From positions 1,116,001-1,180,000 of the forward strand of contig NZ_FRCH01000001.1 in NCBI RefSeq assembly GCF_900142825.1: a stretch of DNA of 64,000 nt, in the 5' to 3' direction. Of this stretch, positions 54,107-62,799 are shown piece after piece. This DNA is from Rhodanobacter sp. OK091. Lineage in GTDB: Bacteria > Pseudomonadota > Gammaproteobacteria > Xanthomonadales > Rhodanobacteraceae. Position 1 is the first letter of the stretch. Every line of letters starts with the position of its first letter. The position numbers were made by a program, and so were the translations under genes. The notes beneath the pieces are model-generated. The model made no database searches. It worked only from the letters and a program-made list of their open reading frames with translations, and was not told the origin of the DNA.

Positions 54107-54137
54107 TTGCAGCGCCGGAGGCATCTCCCGTTACAAT
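54107..54137 (+). promoter_or_regulatory. Promoter of the ahcY transcript
   Basis: TACAAT (54132-54137) is a near-consensus -10 box with TTGCAG (54107-54112) 19 bases upstream. Transcription would begin about 54144, roughly ten bases before the riboswitch. Confidence 0.6.
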
Positions 54138-54152
54138 AACCAGCTTGTACTG

Positions 54153-54245
54153 CCCGCCGAGGGGCGCTGCGACCGTTCGACTGCGGATCCACCCGCAGTC
54201 AGAAACGGCCAGGCTCGGCGCGGCACGTTCCACAACGGCGCCCGG
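54153..54245 (+). promoter_or_regulatory. SAH riboswitch upstream of ahcY
   Basis: The leader matches the S-adenosylhomocysteine riboswitch: GCCGAGGGGCGCTGCGACC (54156-54174), a CTGCGG/CCGCAG hairpin (54181-54198), then GGCCAGGCTCGGC (54208-54220) pairing back with GCCGAGG. CAACGGCGCCC (54233-54243) forms the pseudoknot-like partner of GGGGCGC. These RNAs raise expression of SAH recycling genes when toxic SAH accumulates. The gene downstream is ahcY, the established target. Confidence 0.93.
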
Positions 54246-54287
54246 TTGTTTTTACGCGAAGAGATTCGCAATAAACCGGAGATACGT

Positions 54288-55730
54288 ATGAACGCCGTCA
54301 CCAAAGAAACCGCTACCCACGACTACAAGATCCGCGACCTGTCGCTCGCCGACTGGGGCCGCAAGGAACTGGACATCGCCGAGCACGAGATGCCGGGCCT
54401 GATGTCGATCCGCAAGAAGCACGCCGCCACCTTGCCGCTGAAGGGCGTGCGCGTGACCGGCTCGCTGCACATGACGATCCAGACCGCGGTGCTGATCGAG
54501 ACCTTGAAGGACATCGGCGCCGACGTGCGCTGGGCTTCCTGCAACATCTTCTCGACCCAGGACCACGCCGCCGCCGCGATCGCCGCGACCGGCACGCCGG
54601 TGTTCGCCTGGAAGGGCGAGACACTGGAGGAGTACTGGGACTGCACCATGGACGCGCTGTCCTTCCCGGATGGCAAGGGCGGCTTCCTCGGCCCGCAGCT
54701 GGTGGTCGACGATGGCGGCGACGTCACGCTGCTGATCCACAAGGGCTACGAGCTGGAGAACGGCAGCAAGTGGGTCGACGAGAAGGCGTCCTCGCACGAG
54801 GAGCAGGTGATCAAGAACCTGTTGAAGCGCGTGCACAAGGAGCGCCCTGGCTACTGGCATACCGTGGTCAAGGACTGGAAGGGCGTCTCCGAGGAGACCA
54901 CTACCGGCGTACACCGTCTGTACCAGCTGGCCGAGGCGAAATCGCTGCTCATTCCGGCGATCAACGTCAACGACTCGGTGACCAAGAGCAAGTTCGACAA
55001 CCTGTACGGCTGCCGCGAATCGCTGGCCGACGGCCTGAAGCGCGCGATGGACGTGATGCTGGCCGGCAAGGTCGCCGTGGTCTGCGGCTACGGCGACGTC
55101 GGCAAGGGCTGCGCGCACAGCCTGCGTGCGTACGGTTCGCGCGTGGTGGTGACCGAGATCGATCCGATCAATGCCTTGCAGGCGGCGATGGAAGGCTTCG
55201 AGGTCAACACGGTTGAATCGACCTTGGGCCGCGGCGACATCTACGTCACCACCACCGGCAACAAGGACGTGCTGACGCTCGATCACCTCAAGTCGATGAA
55301 GGATCAGGCGATCGTCTGCAACATCGGCCACTTCGACAACGAGATCCAGGTCGATGCACTGAATGCGATGGCCGGCGTCGAGAAGATCAACATCAAGCCG
55401 CAGGTGGACAAGTACGTGTTCCCGGACGGCCGCGCGATCTTCCTGCTCGCCGAAGGCCGCCTGGTCAATCTGGGTTGCGCCACCGGCCACCCCAGCTTCG
55501 TGATGTCCAACTCGTTCTCCAACCAGACCCTGGCGCAGATCGACTTGTGGGCGAACAAGGACAGCTACGAGCCGAAGGTCTACATCCTGCCGAAGAAGCT
55601 CGACGAGGAAGTCGCGCGCCTGCATCTGGAGAAGATCGGCGTGAAGCTGACCACGCTGACCAAGGAGCAGGCCGGCTACCTCGGCGTGCCGGTGGAAGGC
55701 CCGTACAAACCGGACCATTACCGCTACTGA
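54288..55730 (+). CDS. ahcY: AhcY, S-adenosylhomocysteine hydrolase
   Basis: AhcY splits SAH into adenosine and homocysteine, relieving product inhibition of methyltransferases. The 480-residue product has [31 protein letters not shown], the NAD-binding motif [29 protein letters not shown] and the C-terminal PDHYRY that reaches the neighbouring subunit. The long form with the roughly 40-residue insert (about residues 150-190) is typical of proteobacteria. GGAG lies about seven bases before the ATG. Controlled by the upstream riboswitch. Confidence 0.98.
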   Translation: MNAVTKETATHDYKIRDLSLADWGRKELDIAEHEMPGLMSIRKKHAATLPLKGVRVTGSLHMTIQTAVLIETLKDIGADVRWASCNIFSTQDHAAAAIAATGTPVFAWKGETLEEYWDCTMDALSFPDGKGGFLGPQLVVDDGGDVTLLIHKGYELENGSKWVDEKASSHEEQVIKNLLKRVHKERPGYWHTVVKDWKGVSEETTTGVHRLYQLAEAKSLLIPAINVNDSVTKSKFDNLYGCRESLADGLKRAMDVMLAGKVAVVCGYGDVGKGCAHSLRAYGSRVVVTEIDPINALQAAMEGFEVNTVESTLGRGDIYVTTTGNKDVLTLDHLKSMKDQAIVCNIGHFDNEIQVDALNAMAGVEKINIKPQVDKYVFPDGRAIFLLAEGRLVNLGCATGHPSFVMSNSFSNQTLAQIDLWANKDSYEPKVYILPKKLDEEVARLHLEKIGVKLTTLTKEQAGYLGVPVEGPYKPDHYRY

Positions 55731-55755
55731 TCGGCGATCCCGTCGAAACCGTAGG

Positions 55756-55907
55756 GCGAAGGGCGCAGCGATGCGCCCTTCTTTTTTTATTCCGCGTGCA
55801 GCGCAGCGATGCGCCCTTCTTTTTCTAATTCCGCGTGCAGCGCAGTGATGCGCCCTTCTTTTCTAATTCCGCGTGCAGCGCAGCGATGCGCCCTTCGTCT
55901 TTTTCGG
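55756..55907 (+). terminator. ahcY terminator expanded into tandem repeats
   Basis: GAAGGGCGC-AGCGAT-GCGCCCTTC followed by seven T residues (55758-55787) is a good intrinsic terminator. The 38-39-base unit beginning CGCAGCGATGCGCCCTTCTT and ending ATTCCGCGTGCAG is then repeated: 55764-55801, 55802-55840, 55841-55878 and a partial copy at 55879-55907. Later copies keep GATGCGCCCTTC plus a T-run, but each has only GCAGCGCAG in place of the left stem arm. Only the first can therefore form the full hairpin locally. Confidence 0.85.
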
Positions 55908-55933
55908 TCCGGGACGATCGCGCCGCGCAACGC

Positions 55934-56659
55934 TCAGCGGAACCGCGCTCCGCAGCCCAGTGCGCCCAGCACCGCATGCAGCGCGGGCACCTGCATCAGC
56001 CACGGCGCGGCCATCGTCAGCACGCCCGCGCCGAGCACCAGCACGCCCGCGCCATGGCGGATGCCCGGACGCTGCAGCCAGCGGCTCATCCGCGCGCCGG
56101 ACCAGGTCAGCGGCAACATCACCGGCAAGGTGCCCAGGCCGAACGCCGCCATGGTGAGCGCCCCATCCACCGCGCTGGCCTGCATCCAGGCGACCGCCAG
56201 CAAGGTGGTGCTCAATCCGCAGGGCAGCCAGCCCCACAACACGCCGGCGGCAAGCCGGCGCGGTGCGGTGGTCGCCGGCAGCAACGGCCGCAGCAACGGC
56301 TGTAGCCAGCGCCACACCCGCGCGCCCGGTCGTGACAGCGCGTTGAAGCGGCCGCGCCGGTCGAGCAGGCGCAGGCCGACGACCACCAGCACCGCGCCCA
56401 CGGCCATGCGCATGGCGATGGCCAGTCCATGCCATTCGAAAACGCGCAGCACACCGTCGCCCAATCCGCCGACCAGCGCGCCGGCCAGCACATAGCCACC
56501 CACGCGCCCGAGGTTCAGTTGTGCGGCGCCGGCCCAACCGGCCTGCGGCGCACGCGCCGAAAAACCGGTGGCGATGCCGCCGCACATGGCCGCGCAGTGC
56601 GCACCGCCAAGCAGGCCGCTGAGCAAGGCGGCGCTCAGCGCAAGGCTATCAAGCACCAT
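55934..56659 (-). CDS. SafE/TauE-like membrane protein of the cbb3 operon (CcoH-like sulfite exporter family)
   Basis: The 241-residue product belongs to the sulfite exporter TauE/SafE-like family often found at the end of cco operons, where related proteins take part in copper delivery. It has about six membrane spans. A first-helix motif GGAHCAAMCGGIATGF contains closely spaced His, Cys and Met that could bind copper. GWLPCGLSTTLLAVAWMQAS and AFGLGTLPVMLPL are family hallmarks. The ATG at 56659 overlaps the end of ccoS. A copper role is inferred from context and residues. Confidence 0.8.
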   Translation of the reverse strand: MVLDSLALSAALLSGLLGGAHCAAMCGGIATGFSARAPQAGWAGAAQLNLGRVGGYVLAGALVGGLGDGVLRVFEWHGLAIAMRMAVGAVLVVVGLRLLDRRGRFNALSRPGARVWRWLQPLLRPLLPATTAPRRLAAGVLWGWLPCGLSTTLLAVAWMQASAVDGALTMAAFGLGTLPVMLPLTWSGARMSRWLQRPGIRHGAGVLVLGAGVLTMAAPWLMQVPALHAVLGALGCGARFR

Positions 56660-56822
56660 CGTCCCGCTCCTTCGGCGCCGCCGGGGGATCGTCGCGCAGG
56701 ATGTCCAGCGCAGGCGTGTCCAGGTCGTCGAACTGGCCCTTGCGCACCGCCCACACGAAGGCACCGACAGCGGCTGCCAGGAGGACCAGACTCAACGGAA
56801 TCAGCATCAGCAGGATGACCAT
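56649..56822 (-). CDS. ccoS: CcoS, cbb3 oxidase maturation protein
   Basis: CcoS is a short membrane protein required for cofactor insertion into cbb3 oxidase. The 57-residue product has one span (ILLMLIPLSLVLLAAAVGAFVWAV), then the characteristic GQFDDLDTPALDILRDD segment. It overlaps ccoI by 16 bases and the SafE-like gene by 11. It has no separate entry among the longer reading frames because of its size. The LDTP motif makes the call secure. Confidence 0.93.
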   Translation of the reverse strand: MVILLMLIPLSLVLLAAAVGAFVWAVRKGQFDDLDTPALDILRDDPPAAPKERDDGA

Positions 56823-59206
56823 GACCGATTCTCCTCGCGCGGACGCCGCATCAGGCGCAACGCATTGACGGTGACGACGAGCGAGGATAGCGCCATGCCC
56901 GCCGCGGCCCAGCCCGGCGTCACCCGGCCCATGGCCGCCAGCGGCAGGGCGATCAGGTTGTAGCCAACCGCCCAGGCGAAGTTCTCGCGGATGATCCGCC
57001 GGGTGCGCCGGGCCAGCGTCACCGCGGCGGGCACGCGCATTAGCTGCGGCGCGGTGAGTACCAGATCGGCGGCACGCTGGGCCAGTGCAGCGCCCTCGCC
57101 CATCGCCAGCGAGACATCGGCGCCGGCGAGCACCGGCGCATCGTTGAGTCCATCGCCGACCATCGCCACCGTGCGCCCTTGCGCCTGCAGTTCGCGCACC
57201 AGGGCCAATTTGTCTTCCGGACGCTGACGCGCGCGCGCGTCAGCGATGCGCAGCGTGGCCGCCATGCGCTCCACTGCGGCGGCGCCGTCGCCGCTGGCCA
57301 GATGCACGGTCAGGCCGAGCGCCTCCAGCGAACGGATCGTATTGGCTGCGTCGGGGCGCAGTCCCTCGCGCATCGAGAAACGAGCGACGGCGCGCGTGCC
57401 GTCACCCAGCCACAGCTGGCCGTCATCGGCCAGGGCCGCGGCGAACGGGGCCGTGCCGAGCCGCCAGTCGACGCCATCGACCCGCCCGGCGAGCCCCTGG
57501 CCGGCGACCAGTGTCAGTTCCTCGACCGCGAGCTGCTCTTCTTCGTCGGCGAACGCGGCAGCGATCGGATGGCCGCTGTCGCGCTCCAACGCGGCGGCGA
57601 TGGCGCAGGCGCGCCCCTCGTCCATGCCGTCGAACACGTCCACCGCCTCGAGCACAGGATGCACGCGAGTCAGTGTGCCAGTCTTGTCGAACACAATGTC
57701 GGTGGCGCGGGCCAGGCGATCCAGCGCGCCAGCCTGCACCGGCAGGATGCCGCACCGCGCCAGCGCGCCACTGGCCGCCGCCAGCGCCGCCGGTACCGCC
57801 AGCGACAGCGCACACGGGCAGCTCACCACCATCAGTGACAACGTCACCTCGAAAGCCCGCGACGGTTCGATCCAGTGCCAGGCCAGGTACACCGCCATCG
57901 CCGCGAGCAGCACGCCGCCGACGAACACCGCGCCGATGCGGTCGGCTAGTTGTGCCAGCGGTGGACGCTGCGCCTGCGCCTGTTCCACCAGCCGGGTCAG
58001 CTGCGACAACCGCGTCGCCGTGCCGATGCGGGTAATACGCAGCCGCGCGGGGGTCTCGCGGCAGTGCGTGCCGGCAAAAACCGGAGCGCCCCGGGCCTTG
58101 GTCAGCGGGTGGGATTCGCCGGTCAGCAGCGCTTCCTCGAACAGCGCCTGCGCATCGAGCAGCTCACCATCGGCCGGCACCGCCTCACCCACCGCCACGC
58201 AGGCGATATCGCCCACGCGCAGCGCGGAAAGCGGCACCGCCTCGCGCGTGCCGTCGGCACGTTCGCGCACCGCCACGGCCGGACGCGCGCGCGCCAGCGT
58301 GTCGACCTGTGCGCTGGCGACGCGCCGCGCGCGCTGCTCCAGCAGGCGCGCCAGCAGCAGCAGGAAAACAAACATCGCCGCCGCATCGAACCACACCTGC
58401 GGACCACCGCGAACGGTGACGACCGCGCTGGCGACATACGCCAGCAGCGTGGAACCGGCGACCAGCACGTCCATGCCCAGGTGTCGCCGCTTCAGGCCGC
58501 TCCACGCGCCAGCGAGGAACGGCCAGCCGGAGTAGAACACCACTGGCGTGCATACCAGCAGGGTGAACCAGCGAAACAGGTCGCGCGTGGGCACGCTCAT
58601 GTGATGACCGAAGTCGAGGTACGAAGCCTCGGACAGCATCATCGTCTGCATCGCACCCAGCCCCGCCACGCCCACACGCAGAAGCCACTGCCGCCGCTCG
58701 GTCACGCGCTGGCGCTCGGCCGCCGGATCGCCGGCGAGGTAAGGGCGGTAGCCGAGCATCGCCAGCTGCCCCAGCACGGCCGACAGTCGCGTGCGCGCCG
58801 GGTCCCAGGCGATGCGGATGCGGCCGGTTACCGCATTGGCGCCGGCATCGAATACGCCGGGCGTACGCTCCAGCGCACGGTCGATCAACCACGCGCAGGC
58901 GGCACAGCGCATGCCGTCGGTGAGCACCGTGATCTCGCGACCGCCGGCTACCGGCACGGCGTGCTCGGCCAGCAGCTCCTCGCCATCCCATGCGTCCAGA
59001 TCCGGCGCTTCAGCATCCACGCGCGTGCCGGCGTCGCTGCGCAGGCGGTAATAGTCGCCGAGGTTGGCGTCGCGAATCCACCGCGCCGCGGTGGCGCAGC
59101 CATCACAGCAGAACAGGTGGCCTTCATCGCTGAGCGCCACCCGGACCGGCGCGGCCGGCAGGCGCTCACCGCAGTGGTAGCAGACGGTCTCGACGCGCTG
59201 ATCCAC
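56807..59206 (-). CDS. ccoI: CcoI/FixI, copper-transporting P-type ATPase
   Basis: CcoI moves copper across the inner membrane for assembly of the CuB site of cbb3 oxidase. From the GTG at 59206 the product has 799 residues. An N-terminal Cys-rich domain (VCYHCGE, LFCCDGCATA) is followed by a heavy-metal domain with MRCAACAW, eight spans with the SCPCALSL metal site, the TGES actuator loop, phosphorylation motif FDKTGTLT and MVGDGLNDAPVLAGAD. An ATG at 59299 is also in frame, but that extension is encoded by a REP-type inverted repeat, so I prefer the later start despite a weak ribosome site. Confidence 0.9.
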   Translation of the reverse strand: MDQRVETVCYHCGERLPAAPVRVALSDEGHLFCCDGCATAARWIRDANLGDYYRLRSDAGTRVDAEAPDLDAWDGEELLAEHAVPVAGGREITVLTDGMRCAACAWLIDRALERTPGVFDAGANAVTGRIRIAWDPARTRLSAVLGQLAMLGYRPYLAGDPAAERQRVTERRQWLLRVGVAGLGAMQTMMLSEASYLDFGHHMSVPTRDLFRWFTLLVCTPVVFYSGWPFLAGAWSGLKRRHLGMDVLVAGSTLLAYVASAVVTVRGGPQVWFDAAAMFVFLLLLARLLEQRARRVASAQVDTLARARPAVAVRERADGTREAVPLSALRVGDIACVAVGEAVPADGELLDAQALFEEALLTGESHPLTKARGAPVFAGTHCRETPARLRITRIGTATRLSQLTRLVEQAQAQRPPLAQLADRIGAVFVGGVLLAAMAVYLAWHWIEPSRAFEVTLSLMVVSCPCALSLAVPAALAAASGALARCGILPVQAGALDRLARATDIVFDKTGTLTRVHPVLEAVDVFDGMDEGRACAIAAALERDSGHPIAAAFADEEEQLAVEELTLVAGQGLAGRVDGVDWRLGTAPFAAALADDGQLWLGDGTRAVARFSMREGLRPDAANTIRSLEALGLTVHLASGDGAAAVERMAATLRIADARARQRPEDKLALVRELQAQGRTVAMVGDGLNDAPVLAGADVSLAMGEGAALAQRAADLVLTAPQLMRVPAAVTLARRTRRIIRENFAWAVGYNLIALPLAAMGRVTPGWAAAGMALSSLVVTVNALRLMRRPREENRSWSSC

Positions 59207-59221
59207 TGCCCCGGCCTGCCC

Positions 59222-59391
59222 TAGGAGCCTGTCGGACTTTGGTCGGCCGGGCTGCGAATCCGGCTGTGCAGTCCATATTTCCGCCACTTCTTGGCCCATG
59301 GAACCACCATGGGCCGGCGAATCGTCGAAAATCTGTCCTCGCACATCCAAATCCTCTCCTCGACCAACCAAAGTCCGACAGGCTTCTAAGG
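59222..59391. repeat. REPIN-like inverted repeat between fixH and ccoI
   Basis: AGGAGCCTGTCGGACTTTGG (about 59223-59242) and CCAAAGTCCGACAGGCTTCT (about 59368-59387) are inverted copies about 125 bases apart. The GCCTGTCGGACTTTGG core is a recurrent palindromic repeat in xanthomonads, from memory. An inner palindrome GGCCCATGG/CCATGGGCC lies at 59295-59316. The element fills the gap; its right arm contains the fixH stop codon and its left arm reaches the 5' end of ccoI. Confidence 0.8.
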
Positions 59392-59874
59392 CGCCAGGCG
59401 CGCGAACCGCGCCCGTGCCGGCCAGTGTCCGCGCAGGCGCCAGGGCGCACGGTCGGAGGCGACCTCGATCCTCCAGCTACGGTCGGATCCGACCACCCCG
59501 GCGCCGCGCCAGCCCAGCTCGCTGGGCTTCAGGTAAAAGGTCAGCACCCGGGCTGGCGCATCCTGCGCCGTGAGCGTGACCGTGAGGACGCCGCCGCGGG
59601 CGATGCGCGCATCGGTCGGCACGGCTTCGATCATGCCCTCGCTGGGCCGCAGGATCAGCTCGAGGTTCGATGCGCGCTGCCCATTCGGCGGCGCCGCCTT
59701 GGCGCTCAGCTGCAGCTGGCCAAGCCGGGTCACCTGGTCCGGCGAATCGATCGCCGGGCCGGCGTGATCGACCGCCGCGAACAGCAGGGCAAAGCCGATC
59801 GCCACCGAGGCCAGCGGCATCCCGATCAGCATCCACACCATGGGTTCGCGCCAGGCGCTGCGGGTCTTGTTCAT
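59386..59874 (-). CDS. fixH: FixH family protein
   Basis: FixH proteins help assemble cbb3 oxidase, probably with the copper ATPase. The 162-residue product has one N-terminal span (about residues 12-33, MVWMLIGMPLASVAIGFALLFAAV). A periplasmic domain follows with GGVLTVTLTAQ, LTFYLKPSELGWRG and a C-terminal WRLRGHWPARARF. The ATG overlaps the ccoG stop (ATGA). The stop codon lies in the REP-type repeat. Confidence 0.85.
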   Translation of the reverse strand: MNKTRSAWREPMVWMLIGMPLASVAIGFALLFAAVDHAGPAIDSPDQVTRLGQLQLSAKAAPPNGQRASNLELILRPSEGMIEAVPTDARIARGGVLTVTLTAQDAPARVLTFYLKPSELGWRGAGVVGSDRSWRIEVASDRAPWRLRGHWPARARFARLAP

Positions 59875-61427
59875 GGCGAAGGTCCGAAGAAGCTGCTGTC
59901 GATGGTTACGGTGACCGGGGTATCCACGCCGCTCACCTTGAAGTGCACCACGTGGCGGCCGGTGGTTTCGGAGGATGCGACCACCGTCACCGGCACCGAC
60001 AGCACCTGACCGCTCTGCGCCTGCACCTCGCGCACTCCGCCGCGCAGGGCGACGTTCTGCAGGTCCGTGCCGCTTCCCGCCTCGATGCGATAGCGATGCA
60101 CCTGCTGGTCCTTGTCCACCAGCTTGATGATGTACGTGTTCTCGATGCTGCCGTCGTCGGCCTGGGCGTACATCGCGTTGCGGTCGCGCAGCGCCTCGGC
60201 CAGCAGCGGGCTGCGGTGCGTCACGCCCCAGCCCCACGCCGAGGCGAGCACCAGCAACAACGCGCCATAGATCAGGATGCGCGGGCGCAACACTTTGGTC
60301 GCTGCGCCGTCGATCGTGTTCTGGGTGGAGTAACGGATCAGACCGCGCGGATAGCCGACCTTGTCCATCACCTCGTCGCAGGCGTCGATGCAGGCGCCGC
60401 AGGCGATGCATTCGTATTGCAGGCCATTGCGGATATCGATGCCGGTGGGACAGACCTGCACGCAGATGGTGCAGTCGATGCAGTCGCCGAGTTCCTCGAA
60501 GGCGAACTTCGGCAGCGGATCGACCGTCACGCCCGGTCCGCTCAAGGTGATCGTGCCGGTGGCCTGGGTGCGATTGTCGGCCGCCGAGGGATGGCGACTG
60601 GCGCGGAATACGTAGTCGTAGGCGAGCACCTTGTCCAGCAGGCCACGTGCGCGCTCCAGCACGCTGACCAGGCCGCGCTTGCGCGACCCGCGCGGCTCGC
60701 CGCGCATCGGGTCGTAGGCGATGATCAAGGTGTTGCGGTCGAACATCGCGCTCTGGAAGCGGGCATAGGGGCACATGTACTTGCACACCTGCTGGCGCAG
60801 GAAGCCGGCGTTGCCCCAGGTGGCGACGCCATAGAACACGATCCAGAACGCCTCCCAGCCGCCCAGGCCGAACGGCATGCGATGCGCCAGGTCGACGATC
60901 GGGCTGAAGAAGCCGACGAAGGTGAAGCCGGTCCACAGCGAGAACAGTGCCCACAGCAGGTGCCGCGCACCCTTGCGCAGAATCTTCTCGCGGTTCCATG
61001 GCGCCGCGTCGAGCTTCATCCGCTTGTTGCGGTCGCCCTCGACCCAGCGCTCGATCCACAGCGACACCTCGGTCCACACCGTCTGCGGGCAGGCATAGCC
61101 GCACCATAGCCGTCCACCCAGCGCGGTGAAGAAGAACAGCGCCAGCGCCGCAATCATCAGCAGCATGGCCAGGAACAGGAAATCCTGCGGTAGAAACAGC
61201 AGGCCGAACACGTGGAACTGGCGCGCCGGCAAGTCGAACAGCACGGCCTGCCGACCGTCCCAGCGCAGCCATGGGACCACGTAAAACATGCCCAGCAACC
61301 AGATCACCGCGGCCACGCGCAGACGGTTGAAGCGACCGGACACTTCGCGCGGGTAGACCTTGCGCTCGCTCACGTAGTACGAGTCGGCGCCGTCCTCGAC
61401 GAGTTGCAGGGGAATGCGCGATGTCAT
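59871..61427 (-). CDS. ccoG: CcoG (RdxA/FixG), cytochrome oxidase accessory protein
   Basis: CcoG is a polytopic Fe-S protein; in Rhodobacter it reduces Cu(II) during cbb3 assembly. The 518-residue product has about five membrane spans, a CGYACPQTVWTE motif and CKYMCPYARFQSAMFD. Two 4Fe-4S ferredoxin motifs are CIDCTICVQVCPTGIDIRNG and CIACGACIDACDEVM. A C-terminal immunoglobulin-like domain (about 390-518) follows. The ATG at 61427 forms an ATGA overlap with the upstream small membrane protein gene. Confidence 0.94.
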   Translation of the reverse strand: MTSRIPLQLVEDGADSYYVSERKVYPREVSGRFNRLRVAAVIWLLGMFYVVPWLRWDGRQAVLFDLPARQFHVFGLLFLPQDFLFLAMLLMIAALALFFFTALGGRLWCGYACPQTVWTEVSLWIERWVEGDRNKRMKLDAAPWNREKILRKGARHLLWALFSLWTGFTFVGFFSPIVDLAHRMPFGLGGWEAFWIVFYGVATWGNAGFLRQQVCKYMCPYARFQSAMFDRNTLIIAYDPMRGEPRGSRKRGLVSVLERARGLLDKVLAYDYVFRASRHPSAADNRTQATGTITLSGPGVTVDPLPKFAFEELGDCIDCTICVQVCPTGIDIRNGLQYECIACGACIDACDEVMDKVGYPRGLIRYSTQNTIDGAATKVLRPRILIYGALLLVLASAWGWGVTHRSPLLAEALRDRNAMYAQADDGSIENTYIIKLVDKDQQVHRYRIEAGSGTDLQNVALRGGVREVQAQSGQVLSVPVTVVASSETTGRHVVHFKVSGVDTPVTVTIDSSFFGPSP

Positions 61428-61726
61428 GAACGATGGTCCGGCGTCGCGAGGCCGCGTTGGAACGCCTTGCTCGGCCGCAGCAGCAACCAGGTGAACAGGC
61501 TGGACGAGGCGGTGCCGGTCCAGGCCAGGAAGAACCCGAGCGAATAACCCAGCTCGCGCCCCAGGTGGAGCGTGGGAAAGGTCATGTCCTGCAACACGAG
61601 CGGGTCGACATAAGCGAAGAACACCATGGTCATCACGCCGGCGGCGAAGAAGCTCGGCCAGAGAATGGCGCCGGCGCGCCGGATCAGCCGGCGCGCCGTG
61701 GCGGAGGGTTGCCCGTCCGCCCGCAT
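61424..61726 (-). CDS. Small membrane protein of the cbb3 operon, function unknown
   Basis: The 100-residue product has two hydrophobic segments (about residues 20-43, GAILWPSFFAAGVMTMVFFAYVD, and 58-80, LGYSLGFFLAWTGTASSSLF). Short polar ends carry a basic N terminus (SATARRLIRR). I do not recognise a named family. It begins two bases before the ccoP stop region and overlaps ccoG (ATGA), so it is translated as part of the oxidase operon and presumably aids assembly or stability. A GTG two codons upstream is an alternative start. Confidence 0.8.
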   Translation of the reverse strand: MRADGQPSATARRLIRRAGAILWPSFFAAGVMTMVFFAYVDPLVLQDMTFPTLHLGRELGYSLGFFLAWTGTASSSLFTWLLLRPSKAFQRGLATPDHRS

Positions 61727-61728
61727 GC

Positions 61729-62661
61729 TCACGGTGCCGCCTCTCTCGGAGCGGGGGCGTCGTGCTTGGACAGCGTCCACACATAGGCACCGACCAGGCG
61801 CACGCGGGTTTCCCCGAGCACCGGCTCCCAGGCCGGCATCACGCCGTTGCGGCCGTCGGCGATGGTCTGGTGCAGTGCCTCCTTGCTGCCGCCATAGAGC
61901 CAGCGCGCAGTGGTGAGATCGCGCGCGCCCAGTATCGGATTGCCCTTGCCCTCCGGACCATGGCAGGCAATGCACAAGGTGGAGAACTGCTTCTCGCCGC
62001 GCTCTGCCGCCTCGTCTTCCGACTGGCCCGGCTTGGACAGCGACTGCACATAGGCGACCACGTCGTCCACCGCCAGCGGCCCACCCTGCGCGGTCAGCAC
62101 CGTACCCCAGGCCGGCATCACTGCATTGCGTCCGTTGCGGATGGTTTCCAGCACGCTCTCGGGCGAACCGCCCCAGTACCAGACCTCGTCGGCCAGATTC
62201 GGAAAGCCCTTCGCGCCCAGGCCGGTGGAGCCGTGGCAGGCCGCGCAATTGTTGACGAAGATCGTGCGGCCGAGGGCTACCGCGCCAGGGTCCTTGGCGA
62301 GCGCGTCGATCGGCTTGCCGGCGTACAGCTTCAGGGTCTCCTCGAGGCGGGCATCCTCAGCCGCCTTGTCCAGCGCCCACTCCGATTTGGAGCTCCAGTG
62401 GCCGAAGCCGTGCATACGGCCCACGCCATACCAGGCCAGATAGCCGATACCGAAGACGATGGTGATGTAGAACAGATTGATCCACCACTTCGGCAGCGGC
62501 TTGTTGTACTCGGTAATGTCGCCGTCCCACACATGGCTGGTGTCTTCCGGCGACGGATCGCCCGGACGCCGCTTCACGTTCGCCATCAGCAGCCACAGGC
62601 AGCCGGCGATGTTCAGCGCCACCAGGACGACCACATACCACGTCCATCCCGAAGTCATCAT
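61729..62661 (-). CDS. ccoP: CcoP, dihaem cytochrome c subunit of cbb3 oxidase
   Basis: CcoP passes electrons to CcoO within cbb3 cytochrome c oxidase. The 310-residue product has two membrane segments (about 8-26 and 60-80) joined by the conserved HVWDGDITEYNKPLPKWW. Two cytochrome c domains carry CAACH (Cys139, Cys142, His143) and CIACH (Cys230, Cys233, His234), each followed by a VMPAW Met ligand segment. The start overlaps the ccoQ stop (ATGA). Length is typical. Confidence 0.97.
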   Translation of the reverse strand: MMTSGWTWYVVVLVALNIAGCLWLLMANVKRRPGDPSPEDTSHVWDGDITEYNKPLPKWWINLFYITIVFGIGYLAWYGVGRMHGFGHWSSKSEWALDKAAEDARLEETLKLYAGKPIDALAKDPGAVALGRTIFVNNCAACHGSTGLGAKGFPNLADEVWYWGGSPESVLETIRNGRNAVMPAWGTVLTAQGGPLAVDDVVAYVQSLSKPGQSEDEAAERGEKQFSTLCIACHGPEGKGNPILGARDLTTARWLYGGSKEALHQTIADGRNGVMPAWEPVLGETRVRLVGAYVWTLSKHDAPAPREAAP

Positions 62662-62798
62662 GGCGTCTTGTTCCCTTCGTCTTCGAGCGGCATGCGCGCG
62701 GCCTCGTCGAGCGCCGCCTTGTGCCGCGGCAACCAGATCCAGATCCAGCCGGTAACGAAAAGCACCAGCAGTACAGCAGTTATCAGTCCGGCCACCAT
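62658..62798 (-). CDS. ccoQ: CcoQ, small subunit of cbb3 oxidase
   Basis: The 46-residue product has one hydrophobic span (GLITAVLLVLFVTGWIWIWLP) followed by a charged tail (RHKAALDEAARMPLEDE), the standard CcoQ layout. It lies between ccoO and ccoP, starting just after the ccoO stop and overlapping ccoP. CcoQ stabilises the oxidase complex. Size and position make the call strong despite low complexity. Confidence 0.92.
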   Translation of the reverse strand: MVAGLITAVLLVLFVTGWIWIWLPRHKAALDEAARMPLEDEGNKTP

Positions 62799-62799
62799 G

